Positions 26,119 to 35,286 of a stretch of 64,000 bases of DNA are shown piece by piece. Source of the DNA: Nostoc calcicola FACHB-3891. GTDB taxonomy: Bacteria > Cyanobacteriota > Cyanobacteriia > Cyanobacteriales > Nostocaceae. The stretch is from contig NZ_JACJRQ010000010.1 in the NCBI RefSeq assembly GCF_014697355.1, positions 62,001-126,000 on the forward strand, read 5' to 3'. The notes beneath the pieces are model-generated. The model searched no databases. It had not been told where the DNA came from and saw only the letters and a list, made by a program, of their open reading frames with translations. A program made the translations under genes and the position numbers. Each line of letters begins with the position of its first letter. The first letter of the stretch is position 1.

Positions 26119-26796
26119 ATGATTTGCTATTGTTGCGGCTCTGATAAATTTAGTATTAATGATGTTCTTTGGCAGGAATTAATTAATGAATGGGGTCTTG
26201 CAAATTATGAAGTTGAATATATTAATAAACAACAAGGGTTACATTGTACAGAATGCAATTCTAACTTACGCTCAATTACATTAGCTGTATCAATCATGAA
26301 ATGTTTTGGGTATATCGGTTTATTTCAAGATTTTGTTAAAGAAGACCGAATTCAAAAGCTGCAAATACTAGAAATCAACGAAGCTGGAAGTTTAACAAAA
26401 TTTTTAGCTCAAATACCAAGTCATAGTTTAAAGATATATCCAGAATTAGATATGATGAACATGAAATTACCAGATATGTCTTTTGACTTAATTGTGCATT
26501 CAGACGTTTTAGAGCATATTAAGTATCCAGTTCGAGGTTTATCAGAGTGTTATAGGCTTTTGAAGCCTGGTGGATACTGTGCTTTTACTATTCCTCTGAT
26601 TGTTGATAGACTAACTGCATCTAGAGAGGGTATGCCACCGAGTTATCATGGTTCAGGTGAAAATTTGTCTGATTTTATCGTCTACACGGAGTATGGATGT
26701 GATGCATGGAAACAGGTAATACAGGCTGGATTTCAGGAATGTAGACTGTTTTCTATTGATTATCCTTCAGCACAAGCATTAGTAGCGGTAAGGTAA
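26119..26796 (+). CDS. SAM-dependent methyltransferase with N-terminal zinc-binding cysteines
   Basis: 225 residues. The N-terminus holds a cysteine cluster (MICYCCGSDKF and LHCTECNSNLRS) that probably binds zinc. The central part is a class I methyltransferase fold: LQILEINEAGSLTKFL, MSFDLIVHSDVLEHI and ECYRLLKPGGYCAFTIPL (motifs I, IV and V equivalents). The substrate is unknown; context suggests a sugar or lipid-linked glycan. It is 21 bases after the Wzt-like gene and reads in the same operon. DNA is visibly AT-rich. Confidence 0.85.
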   Translation: MICYCCGSDKFSINDVLWQELINEWGLANYEVEYINKQQGLHCTECNSNLRSITLAVSIMKCFGYIGLFQDFVKEDRIQKLQILEINEAGSLTKFLAQIPSHSLKIYPELDMMNMKLPDMSFDLIVHSDVLEHIKYPVRGLSECYRLLKPGGYCAFTIPLIVDRLTASREGMPPSYHGSGENLSDFIVYTEYGCDAWKQVIQAGFQECRLFSIDYPSAQALVAVR

Positions 26797-26832
26797 TATT
26801 AAAAAATTAAAATTAAAAGTATATTGAAAAAT

Positions 26833-28251
26833 ATGGAATTTACAGGCGAGAGATACATTCCTGCTATTGATGGACAAATAAAGTATGAGCATCTACATAG
26901 GTATGCCTTATGTCTTGATTTTGTAATTGGCAAATCTGTATTAGATATTGCTTCGGGTGAGGGTTACGGTTCTGCATTACTAGCAAGAGTCGCAGAATCT
27001 GTCATCGGGGTTGATATTAGTTCTGAAGCTGTAGAATACTCATCGCAAGAGTATCGTACCTACGACAACCTCAAGTTTATGTTGGGTTCATGCGAAGCTG
27101 TACCATTACCAGACAATTGTGTTGATGTAGTAACATCTTTTGAAACTATCGAGCATCATGATAAGCATGAAGAAATGATGCTAGAAATTAAACGAGTTCT
27201 CAAACCAGAAGGAATATTAATTATTTCTTCTCCAAATCGCTTGACTTATTCAGACGAACCAAATTACTCAAATCCCTTTCATGTTAAAGAGCTTTACTAC
27301 AACGATCTAGTGAGCTTGCTTGGTAGTCATTTTAAATACATGAAAATTTATGGTCAAAGGCTGGCTACTGGCTCGTTTGTCTTTCCGTTAGAAGATAGCC
27401 AAGAAAAGAATTTAAAGGCATATAAAGGAAACCTAGATAATTTAAATCAACAAGTTTGTAGTTTAAAATCACCGATATATTTTGTCGCTATATGTTCTGA
27501 TGAATTAAGCACAATACAAACGCCTATAGACTCTATATATATTGATGAATCAGATGATTTATTGCAAGGGCAAACGCACGCTCAACTACAACAAACACGG
27601 GCAGAATTAGAGCGATCGCAGTCTCGACTACAACAAACCGAGGCAGAATTAGAGCGATCGCAGTCTCGACTACAGCAAACCGAGGCAGAATTAGAGCGAT
27701 CGCAGTCTCGACTACAACAAACCGAGGCAGAATTAGAGCGATCGCAGTCTCAACTACAACAAACACAGGCAGAATTAGAGCGATCGCAGTCTCAACTACA
27801 ACAAACACAGGCAGAATTAGAACGGACACAGTCTCAACTACAGCAAACACACACAGAACTAGAGCGAACACAGTCTCAACTACAGCAAACACACGCAGAA
27901 CTAGAGCGAACACAGTCTCAACTACAGCAAACACACGCAGAACTAGAGCGAACACAGTCTCAACTACAACAAACACACGTAGAATTAGAGCGATCGCAGT
28001 CTCGACTACAACAAACACTAACTGCCTTAGAGCAATTTCAAGTTCAGTTACAAAAACCAGATGAAGAATACCAAAATAAATTTGATTATGTTTATCAACA
28101 ATGGCAAGAAACCCAAAGACTTCTTCAACAAGCTCAAAGCGAGTGGAGACAAACTCAGGATATGATTCAAGCAATGGAAACGAGTAAATTTTGGAAACTG
28201 AGACAAATTTGGTTTCAATTCAAGCGAACTATTGGACTAAAAGTTGATTGA
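26833..28251 (+). CDS. Methyltransferase with a 10 x 14-residue coiled-coil repeat
   Basis: 472 residues from the ATG at 26833 (an in-frame TTG lies at 26824). Residues 1-170 form a class I SAM methyltransferase: MEFTGERYIPA, LDIASGEGYGSALLA (motif I), VVTSFETIEHHDKHEEM and IKRVLKPEGILIISSPN. After a linker, residues 257-396 are ten tandem 14-residue units AELERSQSRLQQTE, each two heptads, so a long straight coiled coil is expected. A degenerate unit and more coil follow. The protein ends with an aromatic/basic amphipathic segment, METSKFWKLRQIWFQFKR, that could touch the membrane. The layout recalls WbdD, the capping enzyme and chain-length ruler of ABC-exported O-antigens. Confidence 0.88.
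   Translation: MEFTGERYIPAIDGQIKYEHLHRYALCLDFVIGKSVLDIASGEGYGSALLARVAESVIGVDISSEAVEYSSQEYRTYDNLKFMLGSCEAVPLPDNCVDVVTSFETIEHHDKHEEMMLEIKRVLKPEGILIISSPNRLTYSDEPNYSNPFHVKELYYNDLVSLLGSHFKYMKIYGQRLATGSFVFPLEDSQEKNLKAYKGNLDNLNQQVCSLKSPIYFVAICSDELSTIQTPIDSIYIDESDDLLQGQTHAQLQQTRAELERSQSRLQQTEAELERSQSRLQQTEAELERSQSRLQQTEAELERSQSQLQQTQAELERSQSQLQQTQAELERTQSQLQQTHTELERTQSQLQQTHAELERTQSQLQQTHAELERTQSQLQQTHVELERSQSRLQQTLTALEQFQVQLQKPDEEYQNKFDYVYQQWQETQRLLQQAQSEWRQTQDMIQAMETSKFWKLRQIWFQFKRTIGLKVD
27601..28020 (+). repeat. Ten 42-bp tandem repeats inside the methyltransferase gene
   Basis: Exactly 420 bases, ten in-frame copies of a 42-bp unit. Units 1-5 and 10 spell E-R-S-Q as GAG CGA TCG CAG and so each contain the HIP1 octamer GCGATCGC; units 6-9 read E-R-T-Q (CGA ACA CAG) and lack it. 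The near-identity of neighbouring units points to recent expansion by slippage or recombination, and the copy number may differ between strains. Confidence 0.95.
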
Positions 28252-30515
28252 TAGTAAACATCAGTAGTTATGAAATTGAAGGGGTTATCAAATTGAATAT
28301 TGAAGAGCCATTAAAACAATTATTAAACAAACAAAAAGAATTAAAGCACAGTCAAAATCGACTAGCGCAAATTCAGCTTGTGTTAAAGCAAAATTTTATA
28401 GCTCCGAAAACCAATGAAATCAGCAAATTTCAGAAACTATTGATTGTTTTACAGAAAGAAGGTGTAAGTAAAGTTTTTCAAAAAGTAATTGCTAAGACTA
28501 CACAAAAACTCGATCGTTCGACCCTTGGTCTTACTAATTCAACAAACATCCAAAAATATACAGTACTTGAGACTCCACAAAAAATCAAATTTCAGTTTCC
28601 TGAATGTCCATTTCCACAAGTCTCGATTATCATACCTGTTTATAATAAATTTATTTATACATTTAATTGTTTAAAATCTTTACAAAAGTACTCATCAAAC
28701 TCAATTAGCTTCGAGGTGATTGTTGTTGATGATAATTCTAGTGATGAAACTCAAGAATATTTAAGTTATTCTTCAACTATTCAACTTGTAGTTAATGAAG
28801 AAAATCTTGGTTTTATTCGTTCTTGTAATCGTGGTGCGGCAATAGCAAAAGGTAAATTTTTATGTTTTTTAAATAATGATACTCAAGTTTTGCCTGGATG
28901 GTTAGAAAACTTAGTAGAAGTAATTACAAAAGATAATGGAGTCGGTGCAGTTGGTTCAAAGTTAATTTATGCAGATGGCAGACTTCAAGAAGCAGGAGGA
29001 ATTATTTGGCAAGATGCCTCTGGCTGGAATTATGGCAGATTGCAACATCCAGATTGCCCTGAATATAATTATGTTAGACAAGTTGATTATTGTTCCGGAG
29101 CAAGTTTACTAGTTAGAACCGAAATATTTAAACAGTTGGGTGGTTTTTCAGAAGAGTTTCTACCCGCATATTATGAAGATACTGATTTATGTTTTGCTAT
29201 TCGAGAATTGGGATACAAGGTTATATACCAACCTAAATCCCAATTAATTCATTATGAAGGAATTAGTTCTGGTACCAGCTTAGAAAGTGGAATTAAAAGC
29301 TATCAAAAAGTTAATCGTTATAAATTTTTGTTGAAGTGGCAAGAACAATTACAGCATCATCTTAGTCCCGAAGCGGAGAATGCAGAGTTTGCTGCTAGAA
29401 GATTGCAAGGTAAAAAAACTATTTTAGTCATAGATACTTATGTTCCCTTGCACGATCGGGAATCAGGATCTTATAGACTGTTAAATATTATTAAAATTTT
29501 TCTAAAACTAGACTATTTTGTCATATTTATGCCAGATAATGGCTTTCCTCAAGAACCCTACACGTCTGAATTGCAAAATCTGGGTGTAGAAGTATTGTAT
29601 TGTACACATAAACAACCTAGCCTAGAAGAGGAGCTAATTAAACGATTAAAACTAATCGATATTGCTTGGGTATGCCGCCCTGAATTATGCAGTAAATATA
29701 TAAATTTACTCAAGGAAAATTTTGCTATAAAAGTTATTTATGATACGGTGGATCTGCATTTTTTACGGTTACAAAGACAGCAAGAATTAGTACCCCAAAG
29801 CAATGCTGAGAATAACTTACCATCTTGGCAACAAGTCCAAGATCTAGAATTAAATATGGCTAAGGTAGCAGAATCTACGGTTGTTGTCACAGATGTTGAG
29901 AAGAAGATTTTAGAGAATTTTCATATCAGTAATGTTTTCGTTGTGCCGAATATACACCACCAATATGAAGGAGAGTTGCTAGATTTTAAGCACAGGAGTG
30001 GCTTATTGTTTATTGGTGGCTATAATCATACCCCTAATGTAGATGCTGTGATTTGGCTGTGTAGGGAAATTATGCCTTTAATTTGGCAGAAACAACCTAA
30101 AATGAAAATTACTTTATTAGGTAGTAATCCCCCAGCAGATGTGAAAGATTTAGCAAGCGATCCTCGTATTGAAGTTCCTGGATACATCCAAGACGTAGAA
30201 CCTTATTTTCTGAAGAGTCGCGTTTTTGTCGCACCTTTAAGATATGGTGCTGGTATGAAGGGAAAAATTGGTCATAGCCTTTCCTACGGGTTACCTACAG
30301 TAACTACATCTATTGGTGCAGAAGGTATGGGATTAACTCATGAAATGAATGTTTTAATTGCTGACGAACCGGATACCTTTGCTAAATATACATTACACAT
30401 TTATCAGGATTCAAAAAGATGGAGTTTAATTTCAAAAAACGCAATAAAAATAATTCATCAATATAGTTACAGTCAGATTGAACTAAAAATGAAGAATTTA
30501 ATTGAATCATTGTAA
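28248..30515 (+). CDS. Two-domain glycosyltransferase (GT2 plus GT4-like)
   Basis: Up to 755 residues. The start is uncertain: the frame opens at a TTG overlapping the previous stop. An N-terminal coiled segment (KQKELKHSQNRLAQIQ) precedes a GT-A domain of family GT2: VSIIIPVYNKFIYTFNCLKS, VIVVDDNSSDET, the LNNDTQVLPGWLE metal-binding block and YYEDTDLCFAIRELG. A GT-B-like half follows from about residue 385 (ILVIDTYVPLHDRESGSYR; LFIGGYNHTPNVDAVIWL; VFVAPLRYGAGMKGKIGHSL; PTVTTSIGAEGMGL). Such bifunctional enzymes can add two different sugars. It belongs to the same operon as the capping-type methyltransferase. Confidence 0.88.
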   Translation: MIVNISSYEIEGVIKLNIEEPLKQLLNKQKELKHSQNRLAQIQLVLKQNFIAPKTNEISKFQKLLIVLQKEGVSKVFQKVIAKTTQKLDRSTLGLTNSTNIQKYTVLETPQKIKFQFPECPFPQVSIIIPVYNKFIYTFNCLKSLQKYSSNSISFEVIVVDDNSSDETQEYLSYSSTIQLVVNEENLGFIRSCNRGAAIAKGKFLCFLNNDTQVLPGWLENLVEVITKDNGVGAVGSKLIYADGRLQEAGGIIWQDASGWNYGRLQHPDCPEYNYVRQVDYCSGASLLVRTEIFKQLGGFSEEFLPAYYEDTDLCFAIRELGYKVIYQPKSQLIHYEGISSGTSLESGIKSYQKVNRYKFLLKWQEQLQHHLSPEAENAEFAARRLQGKKTILVIDTYVPLHDRESGSYRLLNIIKIFLKLDYFVIFMPDNGFPQEPYTSELQNLGVEVLYCTHKQPSLEEELIKRLKLIDIAWVCRPELCSKYINLLKENFAIKVIYDTVDLHFLRLQRQQELVPQSNAENNLPSWQQVQDLELNMAKVAESTVVVTDVEKKILENFHISNVFVVPNIHHQYEGELLDFKHRSGLLFIGGYNHTPNVDAVIWLCREIMPLIWQKQPKMKITLLGSNPPADVKDLASDPRIEVPGYIQDVEPYFLKSRVFVAPLRYGAGMKGKIGHSLSYGLPTVTTSIGAEGMGLTHEMNVLIADEPDTFAKYTLHIYQDSKRWSLISKNAIKIIHQYSYSQIELKMKNLIESL

Positions 30516-30574
30516 AATTCTTATTAGATATTCTTCAACATGGTATTTTTTGCAAAAAAAAATAACTAAAATTT

Positions 30575-31648
30575 ATGAAATTCTCTCCTCAAGATTTTTT
30601 GAAAAAAGTCATTAATTTTTCAAGTAAGAATATTCAAATATCCGATACAGCAGAGCAGCATAATGATGATGAGTATGAAAAAAGGATAAAACAAGAACTT
30701 TTAACTTATGACAATGTTGAAGAGATCCATGATTTACCTCAATGCTTTCATTACATAACCAATAAATATTTGTGTAAAATCATCGAAGAAATTACAGGAT
30801 TTTCTAATTATCGAGATTTTTTTGTAGATGAAATAAGAAAATACTCGCTTCAAACGAAAGATGTTCTATATATTGCTTCAATTGGCTCAGGAAATAGTAA
30901 TGAAGAATTAGAATTATGTCAACGTTTGCAATTAAATAATAAGGTAATCTTTGACTGCTATGAACTAAATCCTACTTTGTTAGCACAAGGGAAAGAAAAA
31001 GCAAAATCTCTTGGTATAGAAATGCGATTTTTTGAACAAGATTTTAATCAAATCCATTTTGAAATGACTTATGATGGATTCTTTGCTAGTCATTCCCTTC
31101 ATCATGTTGTTAATCTCGAAGGCCTTTTTCAATCTATTCACCAAGCCGGGAAACCAGGATATTTTTTCTTGATTAATGATATGATTGGGCGAAATGGTCA
31201 TATGTCCTGGTCAAAAACTCAATCATTTTTAGAGTCTTATTGGAATACACTTCCTGAAAGACTAAAATGGAATGCTTTTTTCAAGAAATACGATTTAGAA
31301 TTGCCCAATTTTGATTGTAGTAAAGAAGGTTTTGAAGGAATTCGCGCTCAAGATATATTACCTTTGTTAAATGAGAACTTTCAATTTGAAGTTTTTATTC
31401 CCTTCTTTTCTTTTATTGGTCGAATTATAGATCGAGTTTATGGTCATAATTATAATATCGATCCTAATTCTCTAAATAACGATCTTGCTATTCTAGACTA
31501 TATGTGGTATTTGGATGAACTATTTTTGCGTCTTAAATACTTACCTCCAACACAAATGTTTGCAAAACTTGTAGATCCTCGAATTTCCCCTCCAGAATTT
31601 AAATCAATTATCTACAAAGATCCGCAAGAAGCGATAGAAATACGCTAA
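30575..31648 (+). CDS. SAM-dependent methyltransferase
   Basis: 357 residues. LYIASIGSGNSNEELELCQR is the SAM-binding motif I, NKVIFDCYELNPTLLAQGKE supplies the acidic ribose-binding residue, and YDGFFASHSLHHVVNLEGLF plus GYFFLINDMIGRNGHMSW complete the fold. The C-terminal 130 residues have no recognised domain and contain many aromatics. It lies 59 bases after the double glycosyltransferase. The substrate is unknown, presumably part of the exported glycan. Its base composition is as AT-rich as its neighbours'. Confidence 0.82.
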   Translation: MKFSPQDFLKKVINFSSKNIQISDTAEQHNDDEYEKRIKQELLTYDNVEEIHDLPQCFHYITNKYLCKIIEEITGFSNYRDFFVDEIRKYSLQTKDVLYIASIGSGNSNEELELCQRLQLNNKVIFDCYELNPTLLAQGKEKAKSLGIEMRFFEQDFNQIHFEMTYDGFFASHSLHHVVNLEGLFQSIHQAGKPGYFFLINDMIGRNGHMSWSKTQSFLESYWNTLPERLKWNAFFKKYDLELPNFDCSKEGFEGIRAQDILPLLNENFQFEVFIPFFSFIGRIIDRVYGHNYNIDPNSLNNDLAILDYMWYLDELFLRLKYLPPTQMFAKLVDPRISPPEFKSIIYKDPQEAIEIR

Positions 31649-31729
31649 GAAAAGGTACTTTTGGGTTTAATGCTATAGTTATAGTTTTTGACACTGCCAA
31701 AAAATAATTGAATTAAAAATTTAGGAAAA

Positions 31730-32503
31730 ATGAAAATTTTATCAGTTGTCGTACCTGCGTATAATGAAAAATCAACTATTAGAGTTGTTATAGAGGAACT
31801 AAGAAAAGTTCCAAATATTTTAGAAATCGTAGTCGTTAATGATGGTTCTACGGATGGTACTAGAGAAATCTTAGAACAACTTGCTTCAGAATATAGTGAA
31901 TTACAGGTTATTCATCATCCTAAGAATAAGGGAAAAACAATGGCATTAAAAACTGGTTTTTCCGCCACTCAAGGAGAAATTGTAATTGTTCAAGATGCCG
32001 ATCTTGAATACAATCCCGAAGAAATTCCAGATGTAATAGAACCTATTTTAAAAAATAAAGCAGATGTGGTTTATGGATCTCGCTTTTTAGTTCGTAAAGC
32101 GGCAAGGGTTTTATATTTTTATCATTATTTAGCTAATAAATTTCTGACCTTCTTAAGTAATATATTTACAAATGTCAATATGACTGATGTAGAAACTTGT
32201 TACAAAGCCTTTCGAGGAGAAATCATTAGGAATATGATTATCACATCCGAAGGTTTTGGCTTTGAGATAGAGGTTACAGCTAAAGTAGCTAAACTTCAGT
32301 GTCGAATTTTTGAAGTTCCCATTAGTTATTATGGTCGAACCTATGAAGAAGGAAAGAAAATAGGACTCAAGGATGGTATCATAGCTATTTGGTATATTAT
32401 CTACTTTAATTTATTCTGTTCATTAAAAAAATCTTTCTATTCTTTACCTTATCACAATGGTAATAAACAAGAAAATGAATGTTCCTTTAAATATTTCAAT
32501 TAA
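31730..32503 (+). CDS. Dolichyl-phosphate-mannose synthase-like GT2
   Basis: 257 residues. LSVVVPAYNEKSTIRVVIEE, EIVVVNDGSTDGTREILEQL, VIVQDADLEYNPEEIPDVIE and DVVYGSRFLVRKAARVLY are the motifs of the DPM1-like GT2 subgroup, which makes polyprenyl-phosphate sugars. DVETCYKAFRGEIIR and GFGFEIEVTAKVAK follow. It lacks C-terminal membrane helices. The product could feed the PMT-like membrane glycosyltransferase encoded 1.1 kb downstream, which would need a lipid-linked sugar. Confidence 0.92.
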   Translation: MKILSVVVPAYNEKSTIRVVIEELRKVPNILEIVVVNDGSTDGTREILEQLASEYSELQVIHHPKNKGKTMALKTGFSATQGEIVIVQDADLEYNPEEIPDVIEPILKNKADVVYGSRFLVRKAARVLYFYHYLANKFLTFLSNIFTNVNMTDVETCYKAFRGEIIRNMIITSEGFGFEIEVTAKVAKLQCRIFEVPISYYGRTYEEGKKIGLKDGIIAIWYIIYFNLFCSLKKSFYSLPYHNGNKQENECSFKYFN

Positions 32504-32520
32504 TTTTTTTAATAAATTTT

Positions 32521-33576
32521 ATGAAAATCGAGATTTTAAAAAAGCTCATCAAATTGTATAGTAACGCGAAAAAAATAAAAAATTACTTTGAAGGAGAACG
32601 AGATATTTTACTCTGCCAAGTAGATAGTCTCCTTCAACAAAAGGAAAAATTGCTTCAAGAACGGGAATACTTGGAAGGAGAACGGAATCTTTTACTCTGC
32701 CAAGTAGATAGTCTCCTACAGCAAAAGGAAAAATTGGTTCAAGAACGCGAAAATATTTTTTACAAGCCTGGGCATTTTTATTCACCCATACCAGACTTTG
32801 AAGAAGTTTTTCAGAATAAAGAGCGTATTTTTAAAACAAATTCTAAAAATATCCCTGGAATCAACCTCAATGAAGATAATCAATTGATTTTTTTAGAAAA
32901 GTTAAGTAATTATTTTAAGGATTTCCCATTTCCTGAAGAAAAAACATTACAGTATCATTACTACACTAAAAACTCTGCGTTTTCATTTACAGATGCTTTA
33001 ATACTTTTTAGTATGTTGTGTTATTTACAACCTAGAAAAGTTATTGAAGTAGGGTCTGGTTTTTCGTCAGCTGTAATTTACGATACTAATCTAAATTTTC
33101 TTGATAATAGTATTGAAACCATCTTTATTGAGCCTTTTCCAGATACACTTGCAGAATTGTTTATAGAAGAATTTCAGGAATTAACACTATATAAACAAAA
33201 GTTGCAGAATTTAAGCCCTGATTTTTTTCAGACACTTACCCAAAATGATATCCTTTTTATTGACTCCTCTCATGTATGTAAAATTGGCAGTGATGTAAAC
33301 CACCTATTTGCTAAAATTATGCCAATTTTAGAGCCTGGAGTAGTTATTCATATTCATGACATACACTTTCCTTTTGAATATCCTGAAGCATGGGTAAGTG
33401 AAGGGCGTGCTTGGAATGAATCATATTTACTCCGCTCTTTTCTGCAATTCAATTCAGAATTTGAAATCTTGTTTTGGCCAAGTTTTATTCTTCAATTTCA
33501 CAAAAATCGATGGGAAAAACTTGTATCCAGAGAATTTGATGGAACTGGTTCAATTTGGTTAATTAAAAAATCATAA
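32521..33576 (+). CDS. Methyltransferase-fold protein with a duplicated 28-residue coiled coil
   Basis: 351 residues. Residues 22-77 are two tandem 28-residue units (EGERDILLCQVDSLLQQKEK and EGERNLLLCQVDSLLQQKEK cores), four heptads each. KPGHFYSPIPDFEEVF follows; the segment is known to me as common in cyanobacterial methyltransferase-like proteins. The C-terminal part has VIEVGSGFSSAVIYDTN (motif I), DILFIDSSHVCKIGSDVNHL and VVIHIHDIHFPFEYPEAW. A small-molecule or sugar methyltransferase is likely, but catalysis is unproven. It is 17 bases after the DPM1-like gene. Confidence 0.82.
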   Translation: MKIEILKKLIKLYSNAKKIKNYFEGERDILLCQVDSLLQQKEKLLQEREYLEGERNLLLCQVDSLLQQKEKLVQERENIFYKPGHFYSPIPDFEEVFQNKERIFKTNSKNIPGINLNEDNQLIFLEKLSNYFKDFPFPEEKTLQYHYYTKNSAFSFTDALILFSMLCYLQPRKVIEVGSGFSSAVIYDTNLNFLDNSIETIFIEPFPDTLAELFIEEFQELTLYKQKLQNLSPDFFQTLTQNDILFIDSSHVCKIGSDVNHLFAKIMPILEPGVVIHIHDIHFPFEYPEAWVSEGRAWNESYLLRSFLQFNSEFEILFWPSFILQFHKNRWEKLVSREFDGTGSIWLIKKS

Positions 33577-33591
33577 AAATAATTTAAAAAT

Positions 33592-35286
33592 ATGACAAGT
33601 AAACTAATTGAATCAGAAAAATTACCAATTATTTTACTTATTTTATCAATTATCTATTTTATTTATACAGCAAGCTATGAAATTAAATACCCAGGGCTAT
33701 ATTATGATGAAACTTTATTTGTTAATGGAGCATTAGGAGGATTAGATAATACGTTTATCCATAAACGCATTTTTGGTGTTCCTATAATGCTAATGCCATA
33801 CATAGGAGCAGTTAAAGCATATTTTTTCTATCCTATTTTCCATTTTATGGGCGTTTCCCCAGAAACGATCAGGTTGCCAGTTATTATAATTTCTGCATTA
33901 ACATTAGTTTTATGTTTTTACTTAGGAAAAATAATATTTAATCAATGGATTGCTAGTCTCATAGCTATTGTTTTAGCTACCGATCCTTCTTTTATCTATA
34001 CAACTAGGTTAGATTGGGGTCCTGTAGTTTTTATGATTTTTTTCAAGATTTTAGCTCTATTTATTTTCTTTAAAATAATATCCTACCCTCACACTTTGCC
34101 TAATCCTAAATTTATTAATTGGTATGTTTTATTATTGGTAGCTTTGATTTTAGGGCTTTGGGACAAATTAAACTTCATCTGGTTCATGTCTGCATTCTTT
34201 ATATGCTCTATGAGTTTTTATTTTAAAAGTATTATTAAAATATGGAGCATTTATAAATCTAAAATATTAGTTCCTACAATTACATTTATAGCAATTATGA
34301 TTTTTATGATTGCAGTATTAATTATACCTGTATTTAATTTAAATATAGGAGAAAAAACTCAAGAAACTTTATTAAAGCGTTTTTTGAGAGTAAGTAATGT
34401 CTATGAAATAACTGTTAGTGGGAAGGCAGTTTATGAATGGATTTTTAATCAATCATTATCTGAAATAACTTGGGTAAATCAATTAACATTTATAAATATT
34501 ATTGTTTTACTACTTATTTTAGCTGTAGCAATTTTATTGAAGTGTAATTATAAAAGTTCCTTCAATTTAGGTTTTGATAGTAGAAAAACACTTCTTTTTT
34601 TTACCTTGCTTTTTGCATTAATTTATATGCAAATGGTATTCACCAGACAAGTAGGGTGGGCACATCACATTATGATACTATTCCCTTTTCAGCATTTTTT
34701 TAACATAGCTGCTGTCTTGATTGTAGTCGAATTAATAATTCAGATTTATAAAATATTGGTCAAAAATCGGTATCAATTAATTAAAATTGCATGTATAACA
34801 TTAGTAGTTTTAATGTTTGGGAATTTAATTAATTCACAACTTAAAGTCAACAATAATTATTCATTGGCTTTGGACGATAAGAAATCATTTAATAATATTT
34901 GGAGTCCTGCAATCTATGAGCTTTCTCAATATTTGGGTAATTATCGAGACAAAGTTGATTCTATTATTTCAGCAGACTGGGGATTTCATACGCAGTTACA
35001 TGGCTTAGCTGAGACTCAAACACGTTTTAAATACATAGATTTATGGTCAATTTTTAATGAGTTAGATAAGTCAAGTAAGGATGAACAAGAAAATTTTTAC
35101 AAAACTTTTTTTAAAGGAAAAACAAATATAGTGTTATTACATGCAGAAAATTCTGCAATCATGAAAAATTCAAGAAGTAATTTTATCAAATTTAGTTCTA
35201 TCTTTCTCAAAGAAATCAAATTAGAAAAATCTTTTCATAATGGTAAAAATGAAGTACTTTATGAAGTATATGCTGCTAAAGGTTAA
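33592..35286 (+). CDS. Polytopic membrane glycosyltransferase, PMT/ArnT-like
   Basis: 564 residues with around eleven hydrophobic helices. The first periplasmic loop carries YYDETLFVNGALGG, whose D-E pair matches the catalytic acid motif of GT-C enzymes of the PMT/ArnT class. RLPVIIISALTLVLCFYLGK and ATDPSFIYTTRLDWGPVVF also fit. These enzymes take a sugar from a polyprenyl-phosphate carrier on the outer face of the inner membrane. Start spacing (15 bases after the preceding stop) indicates the same operon. The specific sugar is unknown. Confidence 0.8.
   Translation: MTSKLIESEKLPIILLILSIIYFIYTASYEIKYPGLYYDETLFVNGALGGLDNTFIHKRIFGVPIMLMPYIGAVKAYFFYPIFHFMGVSPETIRLPVIIISALTLVLCFYLGKIIFNQWIASLIAIVLATDPSFIYTTRLDWGPVVFMIFFKILALFIFFKIISYPHTLPNPKFINWYVLLLVALILGLWDKLNFIWFMSAFFICSMSFYFKSIIKIWSIYKSKILVPTITFIAIMIFMIAVLIIPVFNLNIGEKTQETLLKRFLRVSNVYEITVSGKAVYEWIFNQSLSEITWVNQLTFINIIVLLLILAVAILLKCNYKSSFNLGFDSRKTLLFFTLLFALIYMQMVFTRQVGWAHHIMILFPFQHFFNIAAVLIVVELIIQIYKILVKNRYQLIKIACITLVVLMFGNLINSQLKVNNNYSLALDDKKSFNNIWSPAIYELSQYLGNYRDKVDSIISADWGFHTQLHGLAETQTRFKYIDLWSIFNELDKSSKDEQENFYKTFFKGKTNIVLLHAENSAIMKNSRSNFIKFSSIFLKEIKLEKSFHNGKNEVLYEVYAAKG

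Noticed and set aside
27533..28174. 213-codon frame on the minus strand opposite the coiled-coil repeats
   Set aside because: It is a mirror of the 42-bp tandem repeats in the real methyltransferase gene and has a monotonous Val/Ala/Leu composition.
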